NCBI RefSeq assembly: GCF_000002235.5
Contig: NW_022145609.1
Location: 29,287,153 to 29,351,152, forward strand
Reading direction: 5' to 3'
Length of the DNA stretch: 64,000 nucleotides
Origin: Strongylocentrotus purpuratus
Taxonomy: Eukaryota; Echinodermata; Echinoidea; Camarodonta; Strongylocentrotidae
Shown one piece after another: positions 31,574 to 41,640 of this stretch. The number at the start of each line of letters is the position of its first letter. The first letter of the stretch is position 1. The notes under the pieces are model-generated. The model was not told the origin of the DNA. It saw nothing but the letters and a program-made list of their open reading frames with translations, and searched no databases. The position numbers were made by a program, and so were the translations under genes.

Positions 31574-31740
31574 TCTAATCTACAGCTCTGTCAGGAAATC
31601 ACGGTCGATCACCTCCTAAAACTGCCATAAAATGAATTCTAAGTTACGGAACTTCCGTCATCCTGTAGCGACTTGATGGTTGGGTTGATGGCCGGCTAAT
31701 TTTAGGCCAGCTGGCGAGCTGTCTGCTGCCATCTACAATA
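31574..31740 (-). other. ZYG11B: Putative noncoding exon 1 (5' UTR) of the ZYG11B-like gene
   Basis: A strong donor, GATTAGA|gtaagtactt, lies at 31,574/31,573 on the minus strand. Upstream sequence has higher GC and begins near ATGGCAGCAGACAGCTCGCC. That ATG opens a 24-codon frame closed by TGA; two shorter ATG frames follow. None can join the main frame, so they would be upstream ORFs. The 5' limit is a guess. Confidence 0.45.
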
Positions 31741-31773
31741 GAAAGTAGTATAGTTCACAGGGACGACAAGCAA

Positions 31774-31783
31774 GGGGGCGGGG
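31774..31783. promoter_or_regulatory. GC box (GGGGGCGGGG) upstream of putative exon 1
   Basis: A canonical Sp1-type GC box in otherwise AT-rich DNA, about 35-40 bases 5' of the putative exon 1. No TATA box is evident on the minus strand at a matching distance. Confidence 0.35.
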
Positions 31784-32039
31784 CTCTCAGAATTCTCGAC
31801 ACAACGACCCGTTTTGGGTTTTAATGCTGGACCATTTCATTGTATATTTCATTTGTTTTCTTTTTATTTGACTTCGTTTTGCTCTATTCATCATGATTAT
31901 AACACAGATGACTGTCTGAAGTGGTAACTAGACGGAGGGTGCCTGCCCGTCCCTTGGTTTATGCCCCGGCCTCTGCCTTCTTCTCAATTCAAACGACAGG
32001 TCCATTTTCCATGCTTTTCAGATATTTTGAAACCTGTGA

Positions 32040-32180
32040 CCAGGGCGGCGGATCATCTTTCAAAGTAGGGGGGAGGGGCAACAAAAAAGGCATTTCTGGA
32101 AAAGGGGCACCTATAAAGGTAAACATCAAAGCGAAAATATATAATTCGTAGACATTGATATATACCCATACATAGTGATT
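32040..32180. repeat. Dispersed repeat, copy 1 (GGGGCACCTATAAAGG)
   Basis: CATCTTTCAAAGTAGGGGG, AGGGGCAACAAAAAAGGCAT, GGTAAACATCAAAGCGAAAA and TAGACATTG recur in the same order at 34,683-34,815. The G/C-rich core words resemble the minisatellite that follows at 32,500. Confidence 0.6.
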
Positions 32181-32499
32181 ACATTAAGGGATGATTTCAA
32201 TGTTTGTTTCTCTCTTTACATTATGGTTTAAAATACCTAGCAGTTGGGTATGATGACCAAAATAATTATTTGTGAGCGACCAACAATGTTATGATTTGTG
32301 AGATCGCAGTGCAAAAAGTACATCTTATAAAAAAGGTAAAAATAATCATGATGTCACAATCTAATAATAAAAGACTGAAAAGACCTTGAATAAGAAAGTT
32401 AGAAACATTATTAAGTCAACTATACATTGAAATGCAACCGAATTTAGCGAGTGAAATTTGGGGGAAATTAAAGAAAAAGTTGCTATTAGTCGCTTTAAA

Positions 32500-33015
32500 T
32501 TAGGGGCAAATTTTATGGTAAAACGAAAAGGGGGCACTTATCCAAAGGAAAATGGACATTTACTAGAACGTAAAAGGAGCACGTGTCAAAGTGAAAAGGG
32601 CAATTATTCTCAGAGGTGAAAAGGGCACTTCTCGCACCTAAAAAGGGGCATTTACCGGAGATGAAAAAGTCACTTATGAGAATGGAAAAGGGGTACTCAT
32701 TACGAAGGGCATCTATCAGATATTAGGAGCATTTATCAAAGGTTAAAAAAAAAAAAAATTCATGAGAAGGGGAAGGCGCTTTTTTTTTTTAAGGATAAGG
32801 GGCAAGTGTTAAAAAATAAAAAGGGGCACTTCCAAGATTTGAAAAGGGGCATTTATCAGAAAGAAAAGGAGCATTTATTAGAAAGAAAATAGGGGCAGGT
32901 GTCAAAAGAAAAGGGGCACTTATCAGAGGTGAAAATGAGGGGCACTCATCAAAGATTAAAATGGGCATTTATTAGAAGGGGAAGAGGCACTTATTACATA
33001 TAGAAAAAGGGGTAC
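32500..33015. repeat. Diverged minisatellite, about 23-30 bp unit AAAAGGGGCACTTATCAGAG
   Basis: Around 18-20 degenerate copies of (A)nGGGGCA(C/T)TTATCAGAGGTG lie head to tail, interrupted by A and T runs near 32,744 and 32,780. Many unit differences suggest an old array. No frame stays open through it. Confidence 0.8.
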
Positions 33016-33139
33016 TTTAGGGGTAAAAGTTGAGGTGGAGGTGAGAAGCGGAGAGAAGGAGTTGTAGAGGGAGAGAGAGGGGGGGCAGCTAGCTCATTGT
33101 ACTGGATCGTCTGACAAAGGGGGTGGAGAGTAAGAAGCG

Positions 33140-33147
33140 GAGAGTGT

Positions 33148-33181
<34 letters not shown>

Positions 33182-33182
33182 A
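33140..33182. repeat. (GA)n microsatellite
   Basis: GAGA for about 32 bases within a purine-rich stretch at 33,040-33,200. Confidence 0.85.
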
Positions 33183-33689
33183 AGAGACAGAGAGAAACAG
33201 AGTGGGACTCGTGTCTATCGAGTACAGAAAGAATCGGGATAATAACAATCATGGACATGTACCTCCGAGTCCATTTTTGTATATAATATTTATTAGAAGA
33301 AAAAAATACTTTTAAACAGTTGTCTAAATGCATCTTTAAATAGCGCAAATTGCACTTCAAAGTTTGTAAGGTATCTTTTTCATTGGTTTTTATTGGTAGC
33401 CTATATGCCTATAGAATGTCCAAATGAGAAAAGATATTGCGTTAAAACCAAAATATGGATAATATTACCTTCCTACCTAAGTGACTTGATATCTTTGTCC
33501 ACTTTTTAAGAGGCACTGATCCCTTGCCCACTGGCGAATTATGAGGGGCATCATGTAGATAGATAGATAGAATGGTTTCCACAATATTTCATTTTACAAA
33601 GAGTGTAACAACATATTGAAATGATTATAATATACTTGTACATACAATACCGGTACACACTCTTCAGAATATTGTCCATTAAGTTGAAC

Positions 33690-33875
33690 TTAAGAGATAT
33701 AAAGACATAAGACTTAAGGACTGTAAAGACATGGAACAACCTACAACAAGCAACCATCGACCAAACCTCCCCGCTCTCATTTAAAAATGCAGTTACTAAA
33801 GAACTTTTTTTCCAAAATGTAATCGTCCACCCTCCCCCACCTCCAGTCAAAACTCTTCTTCGGAGTATTTAGGAG
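33690..33875 (+). pseudogene. LINE C-terminal scrap
   Basis: The plus-strand frame reads DLRTVKTWNNLQQ, then PLSFKNAVTKELFFQN. The WNxL...SFKxxVxxxLFF pattern resembles the extreme C terminus of CR1/jockey-type LINE ORF2. No upstream reverse transcriptase is visible. Confidence 0.5.
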
Positions 33876-34682
33876 GAAAATAATCCAAGATCCAAGATAT
33901 AGTGGCGGAGCCTTTGGAAAAGCAGAGCTTGTTGTGGATAGACTCCTTAAACTACAATGACATAATTATTAACTAAAGTAAAGTTTATAATATACAAATA
34001 CACGCTAAAACAGGGAAAGGGAGATTACAGGGATACATGGACCGATACTCACAATTAACTACAAAAGACTTGGAGAAGTGAAGGGAATATATCTGCAGAT
34101 TATTAAAACAATATTACAATATAGTCGTTCTCGATATGAGTATATTATACACATAATTAGCATGCATGGTCATGCAGCCCAGACCCCTCAGGAATCCATT
34201 TGGAGAAGTACACATTAACAACGCAAAAACAAAAGTTCCCTGATTGTGCATTTTCCTTAAAAAAAACTTTGAATATGGGACTCCACCCTGTCATAACTTG
34301 TCTAACTGGGATGTTCTGATGTTCTGGTGTTTCAGAAGCTTTAACTGCTCCCTTCACTAAAAAAACAAAAAAAATATATAAATATATATATAAATAGTAC
34401 GTTCATTTTTGTCATTCCTGGTTATTGTGATTTTGACTTTTGCACTTAATTATCTATGTTACACTAGAATTTTGAAATTTGTTATCCATTTTTATACAAA
34501 TTTGAGAATGATCCTATTTGTTTGGATTATAATCAATTAAGTTTGATTTTGAATTTGTAAGCTAGACTGCTTAAATATGGGGGAGGGGGGTGTCGTCGAC
34601 AATGAATATGACATTTATTCTCATGTCACCCATAATTAGAATACTTCAGAATTATATGAAAAAATAATTAACACTATTGTAA
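33876..34682. other. Intergenic, nothing recognised
   Basis: An A/T-rich (ATATATAAAT) patch lies at about 34,372-34,397. No gene signal. Confidence 0.5.
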
Positions 34683-34815
34683 GCAATGGCGGCTGACCGT
34701 CTTTCAAATTGGGGATGCACCAACAAAAAGGGCACCTTTTGGGGGAAATGGGGGCACTTACAAATGGTAAACTCAAAGTGAAAAAATAATTACAATATTT
34801 AGACATTGTTACCCC
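34683..34815. repeat. Dispersed repeat, copy 2 of the 32,040 family
   Basis: Shares CGTCTTTCAAATTGGGG, CAACAAAAAGGGCACC, GGTAAACTCAAAGTGAAAA and TAGACATTGTTA with the first copy, same orientation. Confidence 0.6.
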
Positions 34816-35704
34816 TACATTGCAATCCATCCATGACCAGGGATGGTCTTCATCATTTCTCTCTGCGTGGTCCAAGATACAAATTAACAGCACAATACTT
34901 TGCAGTTGTGTATGATTGCCTGAAAATCAAATTGCGAAGAAGCGAACAAAAATGTAAAATTTGTAAGGTCCCATCAATTCAATTCGATGTTTATAATTTA
35001 GATGAAATTTCCGACCATGATAGGGTTTTACTTCAAGCACGATCTCATAATAAAAGTATGAGTAACTCATAAATGGAAGCGACCGAGTTTTGAGGGGAAA
35101 TCTGATAAAATTTCTCTCGTTTTAAATTTAAAGTCGTTTTAAATTAGTTTATGAGATAATCTATTGTGTCGGGGAAGACAAGGGTTGATCAAAAACATTT
35201 TGTTATAGGGCACTCATAGCACATAATAACCGTCGCACACTTTGTAAGTGATAATGTGGTATAATAAGTGTAGCTTCTTGCACTTAGTCTATAGGCAAAC
35301 ATGCATCGGAACGCTACTCCTAATAAGCCCTACTGTCCAATCACACTTGCGTATAAAATAATGTTCAAAGATTTCTTACACATCCGCATTTGTATATCGT
35401 AGATAATGTAAATATGCTAATAGCGATGATGAGTGAACGTACAGTGGTTGAGCCATTGAGGGAAACGAGTGAGTGGTTCGCTGTAAAGCAATAGAAATAG
35501 AGTTATAAAGAATATAATGATCAACATTCCATAATGTGTAACACCGTGAACACTATGATTATTTCAGTTACAAATTCCGAACTTCTGGAAACTATTCTTA
35601 TACAAATACATGACATTAAGTTAAAGTTATAAACAATATACAATATAATTCACATTCAACATCTACTTTATGATTCTCAACAATATTCCGTCAATAATAT
35701 CAAA
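34816..35704. other. Intergenic, nothing recognised
   Basis: No coding, RNA or repeat signal was recognised by eye. Confidence 0.45.
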
Positions 35705-35885
35705 CTATGTGGCAATTTCACTGCGAATTAGTGACTTTCTCACTTGAGTATTTATATACATAAAAACTCTGTGCACACACAGAGTGCACTGAATGCTGGA
35801 TACACAACTCACATATTAATATCCCTGGATACACAGAGATGCAACTTTTGCAACATTGAAACTTTTATCCCTTTTAATAATAATA
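35705..35885. repeat. Direct repeat R, left copy
   Basis: ATTTCACTGCGA, GAGTATTTAT, CACAGAGTGCACTGA, GATACACAGAGAT, TTTTGCAACA and TTATCCCTTTT occur in the same order at 55,495-55,640, on the far side of the LTR element and a LINE fragment. Confidence 0.65.
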
Positions 35886-35892
35886 ATAATAC

Positions 35893-36980
35893 TGTGACGG
35901 TTTCTGGCGTGTGAAATCAGGGAAGAAGAGGGGGGGGGGGTTGATTTGATAGAAATCCCACCGCTGCCACCATTGTGGCGGTTCTGGCGTGAAATCAGGG
36001 AAGAAGAGGGGGGGGGGGGGGTTAGAAAGAAAATCCCACCATTGTGACGGTTTGATAGAATCGGGGAATCAAGGGGGGTGGTTAATATGCTTCCACCAGT
36101 GTCCCAAAATCATCCCCATCGCTACATAAACTTTCTCCTACTACCATTATAGCGAATTCTATCAATATAGGGAATACAAGTAAAACAGGTCTGGAAAGAA
36201 GACTACATTCATAACCACTTTTATGTCAGTCCCTTATACCATGAATTACCATGACGGTTGCTGCCACCACCTAGTCTTAATCTGGAGCGCTAGGATCTCC
36301 AAAACAACACGGTTTGTGTGTTTACATTTACTCTGTAATCTGATACACTCTCACTTACATACACAGATTCCTAAGAAACCGGACCATGCGTCCTTCTACT
36401 AGTATACGCTTAAAGTCATTGTGACGTATGGCAATTGCTTCCTTTTGGGACGCACTGTCTCGTCCTTTCCCAATCTGTCTCTCGTCACGTGCAAGACGCA
36501 CTGTCTCACTCTGGGAAAATCCGGTATTGATTTGGCCATTTCCACTCAAAGTTAGCTTCTAGAGTCTCAAACCACTTCACAATATCTTCCATCCTTTTAT
36601 AGGTGAGTGTTATTCTCACCCCTGATACCGTAATTAAGTATCATTAAGTAGGAACTAATCATGTTTTTGTCTCTCTAACAAGCCTCACAACACCATTTAG
36701 TTTAGACCATAATCATGTCCCATACATTCGTTTCTGTGTATCAAGTCTTCCACTCAGTCACTCACTAAATAACAAAAATAGTATCTTATTCCCTTTCACA
36801 CTTCCGAGCGATATATAAGGCACGATGACCTGAGTCCGTTTGTCTGAAATATACAGACGAAGTTTTGTGTTCCTGTTTAGTAATCATTCCTACAGTAAGT
36901 TCTAAATCTACTATAGATTTTGTACGGTATCATCAACAATGCATACTTAATTTACTAGGCAAACCAGACTAACAAGATTT
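35893..36980 (-). repeat. 3' LTR, distal piece
   Basis: Matches 51,516-52,609 of the other LTR apart from G-tract lengths and rare differences. It starts TGTGACGG and stops at GATTT, where the LINE tail begins. Confidence 0.93.
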
Positions 36981-37347
36981 TTTTTTTTTTTTTTATGGTC
37001 AGTTTTTATTCTTTTCTCTCTTGAAACAAATTATAATCATAGTACAAATTACAATCATCATATGTAACACTCACTGCAAATGTGATGACATTATAAATCA
37101 GTATAAATTTTTGTCTTACAAACGACTTCAAAGAAAACTTACATAGTTAGTTCCTATACATCATATTCGACACAAAAATTCATATTTTCAAAGAAAACAT
37201 ATGCAGTTATATAATCCAAAATTTTTGTTTTAACAATGTAGCAACTTATACTTCTTTTATACTGTTGTCCTGAGAAAAAAGTTTTCTCTTTTTGTTAACT
37301 CTACCCTACCCGACCTCTCCCTTATCCCCCTCCCCCCCCCCCCCCTC

Positions 37348-40300
37348 TTAACCGGTGGACGACTGGCTCTGGGTTCCAATTGTTTGTCTAATACTCAGGT
37401 TTTCCCATTTCGAAAAATGAATAGTGAGAGTTCCCCTCATTGCAGCCAATTTCCTTTCTTCTACTTTATCCCCTATTATACTATTCTTTATTTCATTAAA
37501 AGAGGGTGGTTTTTTAAGTTCTCTATTTCTATAAATCAGATATTTAACAAGAATTAAAACATGATTCATTAATTGATATTTTCCTTTATTACTCTCCTCT
37601 TTCCCATACAGAATTTCCTCCAAACTACAGTTGTGTATTTCAAAGTCTAAAAATCTCGTGCACATTCCCCACACTGATTGTGCAAATTCACAAGTATAGA
37701 ATAAATGTTTATATGTTTCTTCATCTTTTTCGCAAAATGAGCATAACTTAGTCGAGACAAGACCAAAACGGAAGAGGTGATGGTTTGTATATAATATATT
37801 ATGTATAAGTTTGAACTGAAACTCTCTTAATCGACTGTTAAGTGTACACTGTCTTAGTCTTAAAAATATGTTTTCTATTTCCTTACAGGAAAAACCATAG
37901 TTCCTTCCAATTCTCTCAAAAACCAAAGGTTTAAAATCATCTTTCTTTATTAATTGTACATAAATTTGTTTTGATTTTAGATCAGCTATATTAGTTGTTT
38001 TCTTCCCCAAAGTGAAATCAGTTCCAGAATTATTTTTTTCTTCTCCCTTTCTAAAATTATTTTTCCAACAAACTGGTAAACAGGCATAAAAGTGCTTGAT
38101 CTTTTCAATTTCATTTACTTCAACACCTAAATCAATAAAATGCCTGTCACATTTTAGTTTACCATCGTTTTCCAGAATATGTTTTAATTTGTAAATTCCT
38201 TTGTCATACAACCTCTTATCGTATATACAACTTCCTTTATATCGAATAAGTTTATTATTAAAAATTACCACATCACCAATGTCTATACTCCTTATATGTC
38301 TTGTATTCACCCAATCTTCTAATAAATCCATATAAAATTGTGGAGCTTTCACTTTTAATAAACTTGGTATATAGTCACATGAAAATATCAAATCTCCACC
38401 CACGTGTTCAGTGACAAAGTTAAAATATTGTTTCCATTTCATGTCTTCATCTTTGTTTAGAAGTTTTTGAATCCACATAATTCGCTGCGATTTAACTTGT
38501 GCAGAAAAATTTAACATCTTTAACCCCCCTTGCTTATAGTCTAAGAACATGGTGTTTCTATTGATTTTATCTGTTTTTCCTTTCCATATGAAATCAAAAG
38601 TTAATTCATCCAGTGAATCATAAACCCATTTTGGAACAGGAGTAACTGACGCCCGATAAAGAACTTTAGAATAAATGTGCACCTTCAATAGTTGAATCTT
38701 ACCCATAAGTGTTAAATCTCTTTGCTTCCAAAAATTTAAAAGTGTTTTTATTTTACTTAAGATTTCTTTATAATTTAGATCTTCTTTCTTGTGTTCATCG
38801 AGGGAAAAGAAAATCCCTAAAACCTTAAGAAAGTCAACTATTTCGCCAAAAGCAAAATCACAATCTAAACGTTGACATAAACCTAACCTTAATATTTTAG
38901 TCTTGTCGTTGTTTATTTTCAGTCCAGAAATTTTTTCGAAATCTGCAAATAATACTTTTAACCTATTAATTGATTTTTTATTGCGAACAAAAATTGTCAT
39001 ATCATCCGCATAAGTTACTAGTTTAGTTTCCTTATCTCCAAAATTAATTCCGTCCACCAAATTATCTATTCGTAATTTGTGTGCCATTACTTCAATACAC
39101 AAGATAAAGAGGTACGGAGAAAGAGGGTCTCCCTGTCTTACTCCCCTTTCTACTTTGAAATAACCAGTGGACCCTCCTTCAGTTAATACACAACTTAGAG
39201 TGTTCGTGTATAAAACTTTAACCCACTTTTGAAAGGATGGACCGAAACCAAATGACGACAGAACTTTTTGAAGAAATTGATGTGAAATTGAGTCAAAAGC
39301 TTTTTCGAAGTCTATAGCTAACAAAAAACCAGATAAATTGTAACGGGATGTATGAAAAATAATATCATCTATAATGCGAATGGCCTCACCAATATTCCTC
39401 CCTTTCATGTAGCCTACCTGATCTCCCATAATGATCTCATTTAATACTTTCTTGATTCGCTTAGCCAAAATTTTTGTTAAAATTTTATAATCGACATTAA
39501 GAAGGGAAATGGGTCTATAATTTTTCAGTGAAAAGGGATCTTTCCCATCTTTAGCGATTAACGTAATTACAGCTTGTTTTTGAGACGATGCTAATTCTCC
39601 TAATCTATATGCTTCATTCAAGGCATCTTTAACTAAATCTCCAATATCCGGCCAAAAGGTACGATAGAATTCTGAAGAAAAACCGTCATTTCCAGGTGAT
39701 TTGTTCTGTTTTAATTCTTGTAAGATTTCTAGGCATTCTTTATTACTTATAGATCCTTCACAGTTTTCTCGAGATTTTTCAGTCAATTTCGGTAAACCTT
39801 GAAAGAAACTATTATAACAATTATCCGAGCACTCGTACTCTACTTTACTGTACAACATGCTGTAAAACTTCCGGATTTCTTCAGTTATCCTTTTTTCATC
39901 GCAGCAAATAGCACCATCTGAGGTTTTAATTTTTGTAATAGTACTCTTTCTTTTGTTATTTTGCATTAATTGATTGAAATAACGCGAATCCCTTTCTCCG
40001 CTCTCGTACCACGAGGCTCGTGATCGAATCCTAATTCCTTCATTTACATAGCTATAAACTTCCTTTAATTTCTTTTTTGTATTTTCCAATTTTTCTAAAA
40101 TATCTGCATTAGTGCTTTCCGTCAATTGTTGTTCTAAACATTGTATTTCTTTTTCTAAATATGTTCTTATTGTTCTTCTTTGATCAGCCAATTTTTTTGA
40201 AAATTTTTGTGTAAAGCTCCGAATTTTCATTTTTAAAAAATCCCATAACAACCTTTTGTCTTTTATTTTAATTTGTAGTTCGTTTTTTAATTGACAAATT

Positions 40301-41142
40301 TCCCCTTTTAACTCTCTAACATAATCTGCATTTTCACATAAACTATTATTGAATTTCCAATATGACCCTTTTCTTCCATTCGTTTTATTGACTGTTTTGT
40401 TAAATAAACGTAAAAATATTGAATGATGATCAGGGGCAACAGATGGAATTATATCGCACTTCATAACCATTTCCTCTAGACATTCCGATATTATCCAGTA
40501 ATCTAGTCTACTTTGCATAAAGGGATTGTTTTGCATATAAGTGAATTGCCTTTTTAAAGAATGCCTACATCTCCAAATATCCAAAAGCTGCAAATCTTCC
40601 ATGAATTTTTCAAATTCTCGATTAAATCTTTTCGAAATCCTGTTTGAAGATTTCCCGTTATAATCAAATTCGATGTCCCTAATCATGTTAAAATCACCAC
40701 CTATTATAACCGGGTAGTTATCTTTATTTAACTTAGCCAGATTATTGCGTAATTTTCGAAGAAATTGCAATTGATCACTCTCAAAATTTCTTGTTGGAAA
40801 ATACACATTGCCTAAAATCAACCTAACACCTTGAAACTTACAGTCTATAAAAATATATCTACCCTCACTGTCTTTTAAGACTTGCAATATCTCAATATCT
40901 ATCCTCGGCGCAATCAAAACGAGAACTCCTTTACTGTGATTAGAACCATGACTAAAATAACTGGAACCCTCCCACATTGAAGCCCACTTGTCCTCACAAT
41001 CGCTAGTACTAAATGTTTCTTGTAGGAAAACAATGTCCGCCCCTTTATCTTTACACCAGAAAAATATGCGTTCCCTTTTATCTCTGTCCCTGATCCCTTT
41101 CACGTTGAGGGAGAACAATTTACAATTAATCAAAACATCCAT
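37348..41142 (-). CDS. LINE ORF2: APE endonuclease and reverse transcriptase, 1264 aa
   Basis: One uninterrupted frame from ATG. The N-terminal APE-type endonuclease shows LNVKGI (N13), FLQET (E42), GNVYFP, GGDFNMI, LDYWIIS and PDHHSIFL, the expected catalytic set of an L1-like nuclease that nicks target DNA. A linker rich in charged coiled-coil-like residues follows. The reverse transcriptase has NYRPISLLNVDYKI, FLLAIDFEKAFDS, GVRQGDPLSPYLFILC and the YADD active site at about residues 711-714. Near the C terminus CSFCEKDEETYKHLFYTC fits the zinc-knuckle-like zf-RVT motif. The length is usual for L1 ORF2. Protein and RNA would assemble with ORF1 for target-primed reverse transcription. Confidence 0.96.
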   Translation of the reverse strand: MDVLINCKLFSLNVKGIRDRDKRERIFFWCKDKGADIVFLQETFSTSDCEDKWASMWEGSSYFSHGSNHSKGVLVLIAPRIDIEILQVLKDSEGRYIFIDCKFQGVRLILGNVYFPTRNFESDQLQFLRKLRNNLAKLNKDNYPVIIGGDFNMIRDIEFDYNGKSSNRISKRFNREFEKFMEDLQLLDIWRCRHSLKRQFTYMQNNPFMQSRLDYWIISECLEEMVMKCDIIPSVAPDHHSIFLRLFNKTVNKTNGRKGSYWKFNNSLCENADYVRELKGEICQLKNELQIKIKDKRLLWDFLKMKIRSFTQKFSKKLADQRRTIRTYLEKEIQCLEQQLTESTNADILEKLENTKKKLKEVYSYVNEGIRIRSRASWYESGERDSRYFNQLMQNNKRKSTITKIKTSDGAICCDEKRITEEIRKFYSMLYSKVEYECSDNCYNSFFQGLPKLTEKSRENCEGSISNKECLEILQELKQNKSPGNDGFSSEFYRTFWPDIGDLVKDALNEAYRLGELASSQKQAVITLIAKDGKDPFSLKNYRPISLLNVDYKILTKILAKRIKKVLNEIIMGDQVGYMKGRNIGEAIRIIDDIIFHTSRYNLSGFLLAIDFEKAFDSISHQFLQKVLSSFGFGPSFQKWVKVLYTNTLSCVLTEGGSTGYFKVERGVRQGDPLSPYLFILCIEVMAHKLRIDNLVDGINFGDKETKLVTYADDMTIFVRNKKSINRLKVLFADFEKISGLKINNDKTKILRLGLCQRLDCDFAFGEIVDFLKVLGIFFSLDEHKKEDLNYKEILSKIKTLLNFWKQRDLTLMGKIQLLKVHIYSKVLYRASVTPVPKWVYDSLDELTFDFIWKGKTDKINRNTMFLDYKQGGLKMLNFSAQVKSQRIMWIQKLLNKDEDMKWKQYFNFVTEHVGGDLIFSCDYIPSLLKVKAPQFYMDLLEDWVNTRHIRSIDIGDVVIFNNKLIRYKGSCIYDKRLYDKGIYKLKHILENDGKLKCDRHFIDLGVEVNEIEKIKHFYACLPVCWKNNFRKGEEKNNSGTDFTLGKKTTNIADLKSKQIYVQLIKKDDFKPLVFERIGRNYGFSCKEIENIFLRLRQCTLNSRLREFQFKLIHNILYTNHHLFRFGLVSTKLCSFCEKDEETYKHLFYTCEFAQSVWGMCTRFLDFEIHNCSLEEILYGKEESNKGKYQLMNHVLILVKYLIYRNRELKKPPSFNEIKNSIIGDKVEERKLAAMRGTLTIHFSKWENLSIRQTIGTQSQSSTG

Positions 41143-41640
41143 AACCTATCACACACAAGAAAATTTAACCCAGTCCCAGAGCCAATCCCCCACCTTAAAG
41201 GACCCCACGAAAAGCAAGAACGAAACCCCGTCATCTGGGAAAGAAACTGATACATGTAAGGCATGCAATATTGCAGCTCCCCCACCCCACCCCTCCCACT
41301 CTAAAAATTTCTATTCAAAGATAACATTCCCGAAAATAAGGCTATAAAGGATTATGTACCCTCTCCACATTGAAGGTGCTATAATAGCCTGACTTACAGA
41401 ATACACAAAATAAATGCTTCCATGCAATTATAAAAAAAAACACATATCATGTACGACAATCTTTGAAGGCTCTTGAATCTATTAATCACAAATTGATTAA
41501 GTATTCAGGAGTAAATTACGTTTCAATAATCAACATATAAAAAGGAACATCCTTAATAATCACAGGGTTGTAAACCAGTATCTTTCCATATAATAGCTTA
41601 ACTACCAAGTAAATACCACCATGAAAAAACGTGCAGCTGG

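Noticed and set aside
36355-36549. 64-codon frame repeated exactly at 51,984-52,178
   Set aside because: Both lie in the two LTRs of one element; identity comes from LTR pairing, not from gene conservation, and no domain is seen.
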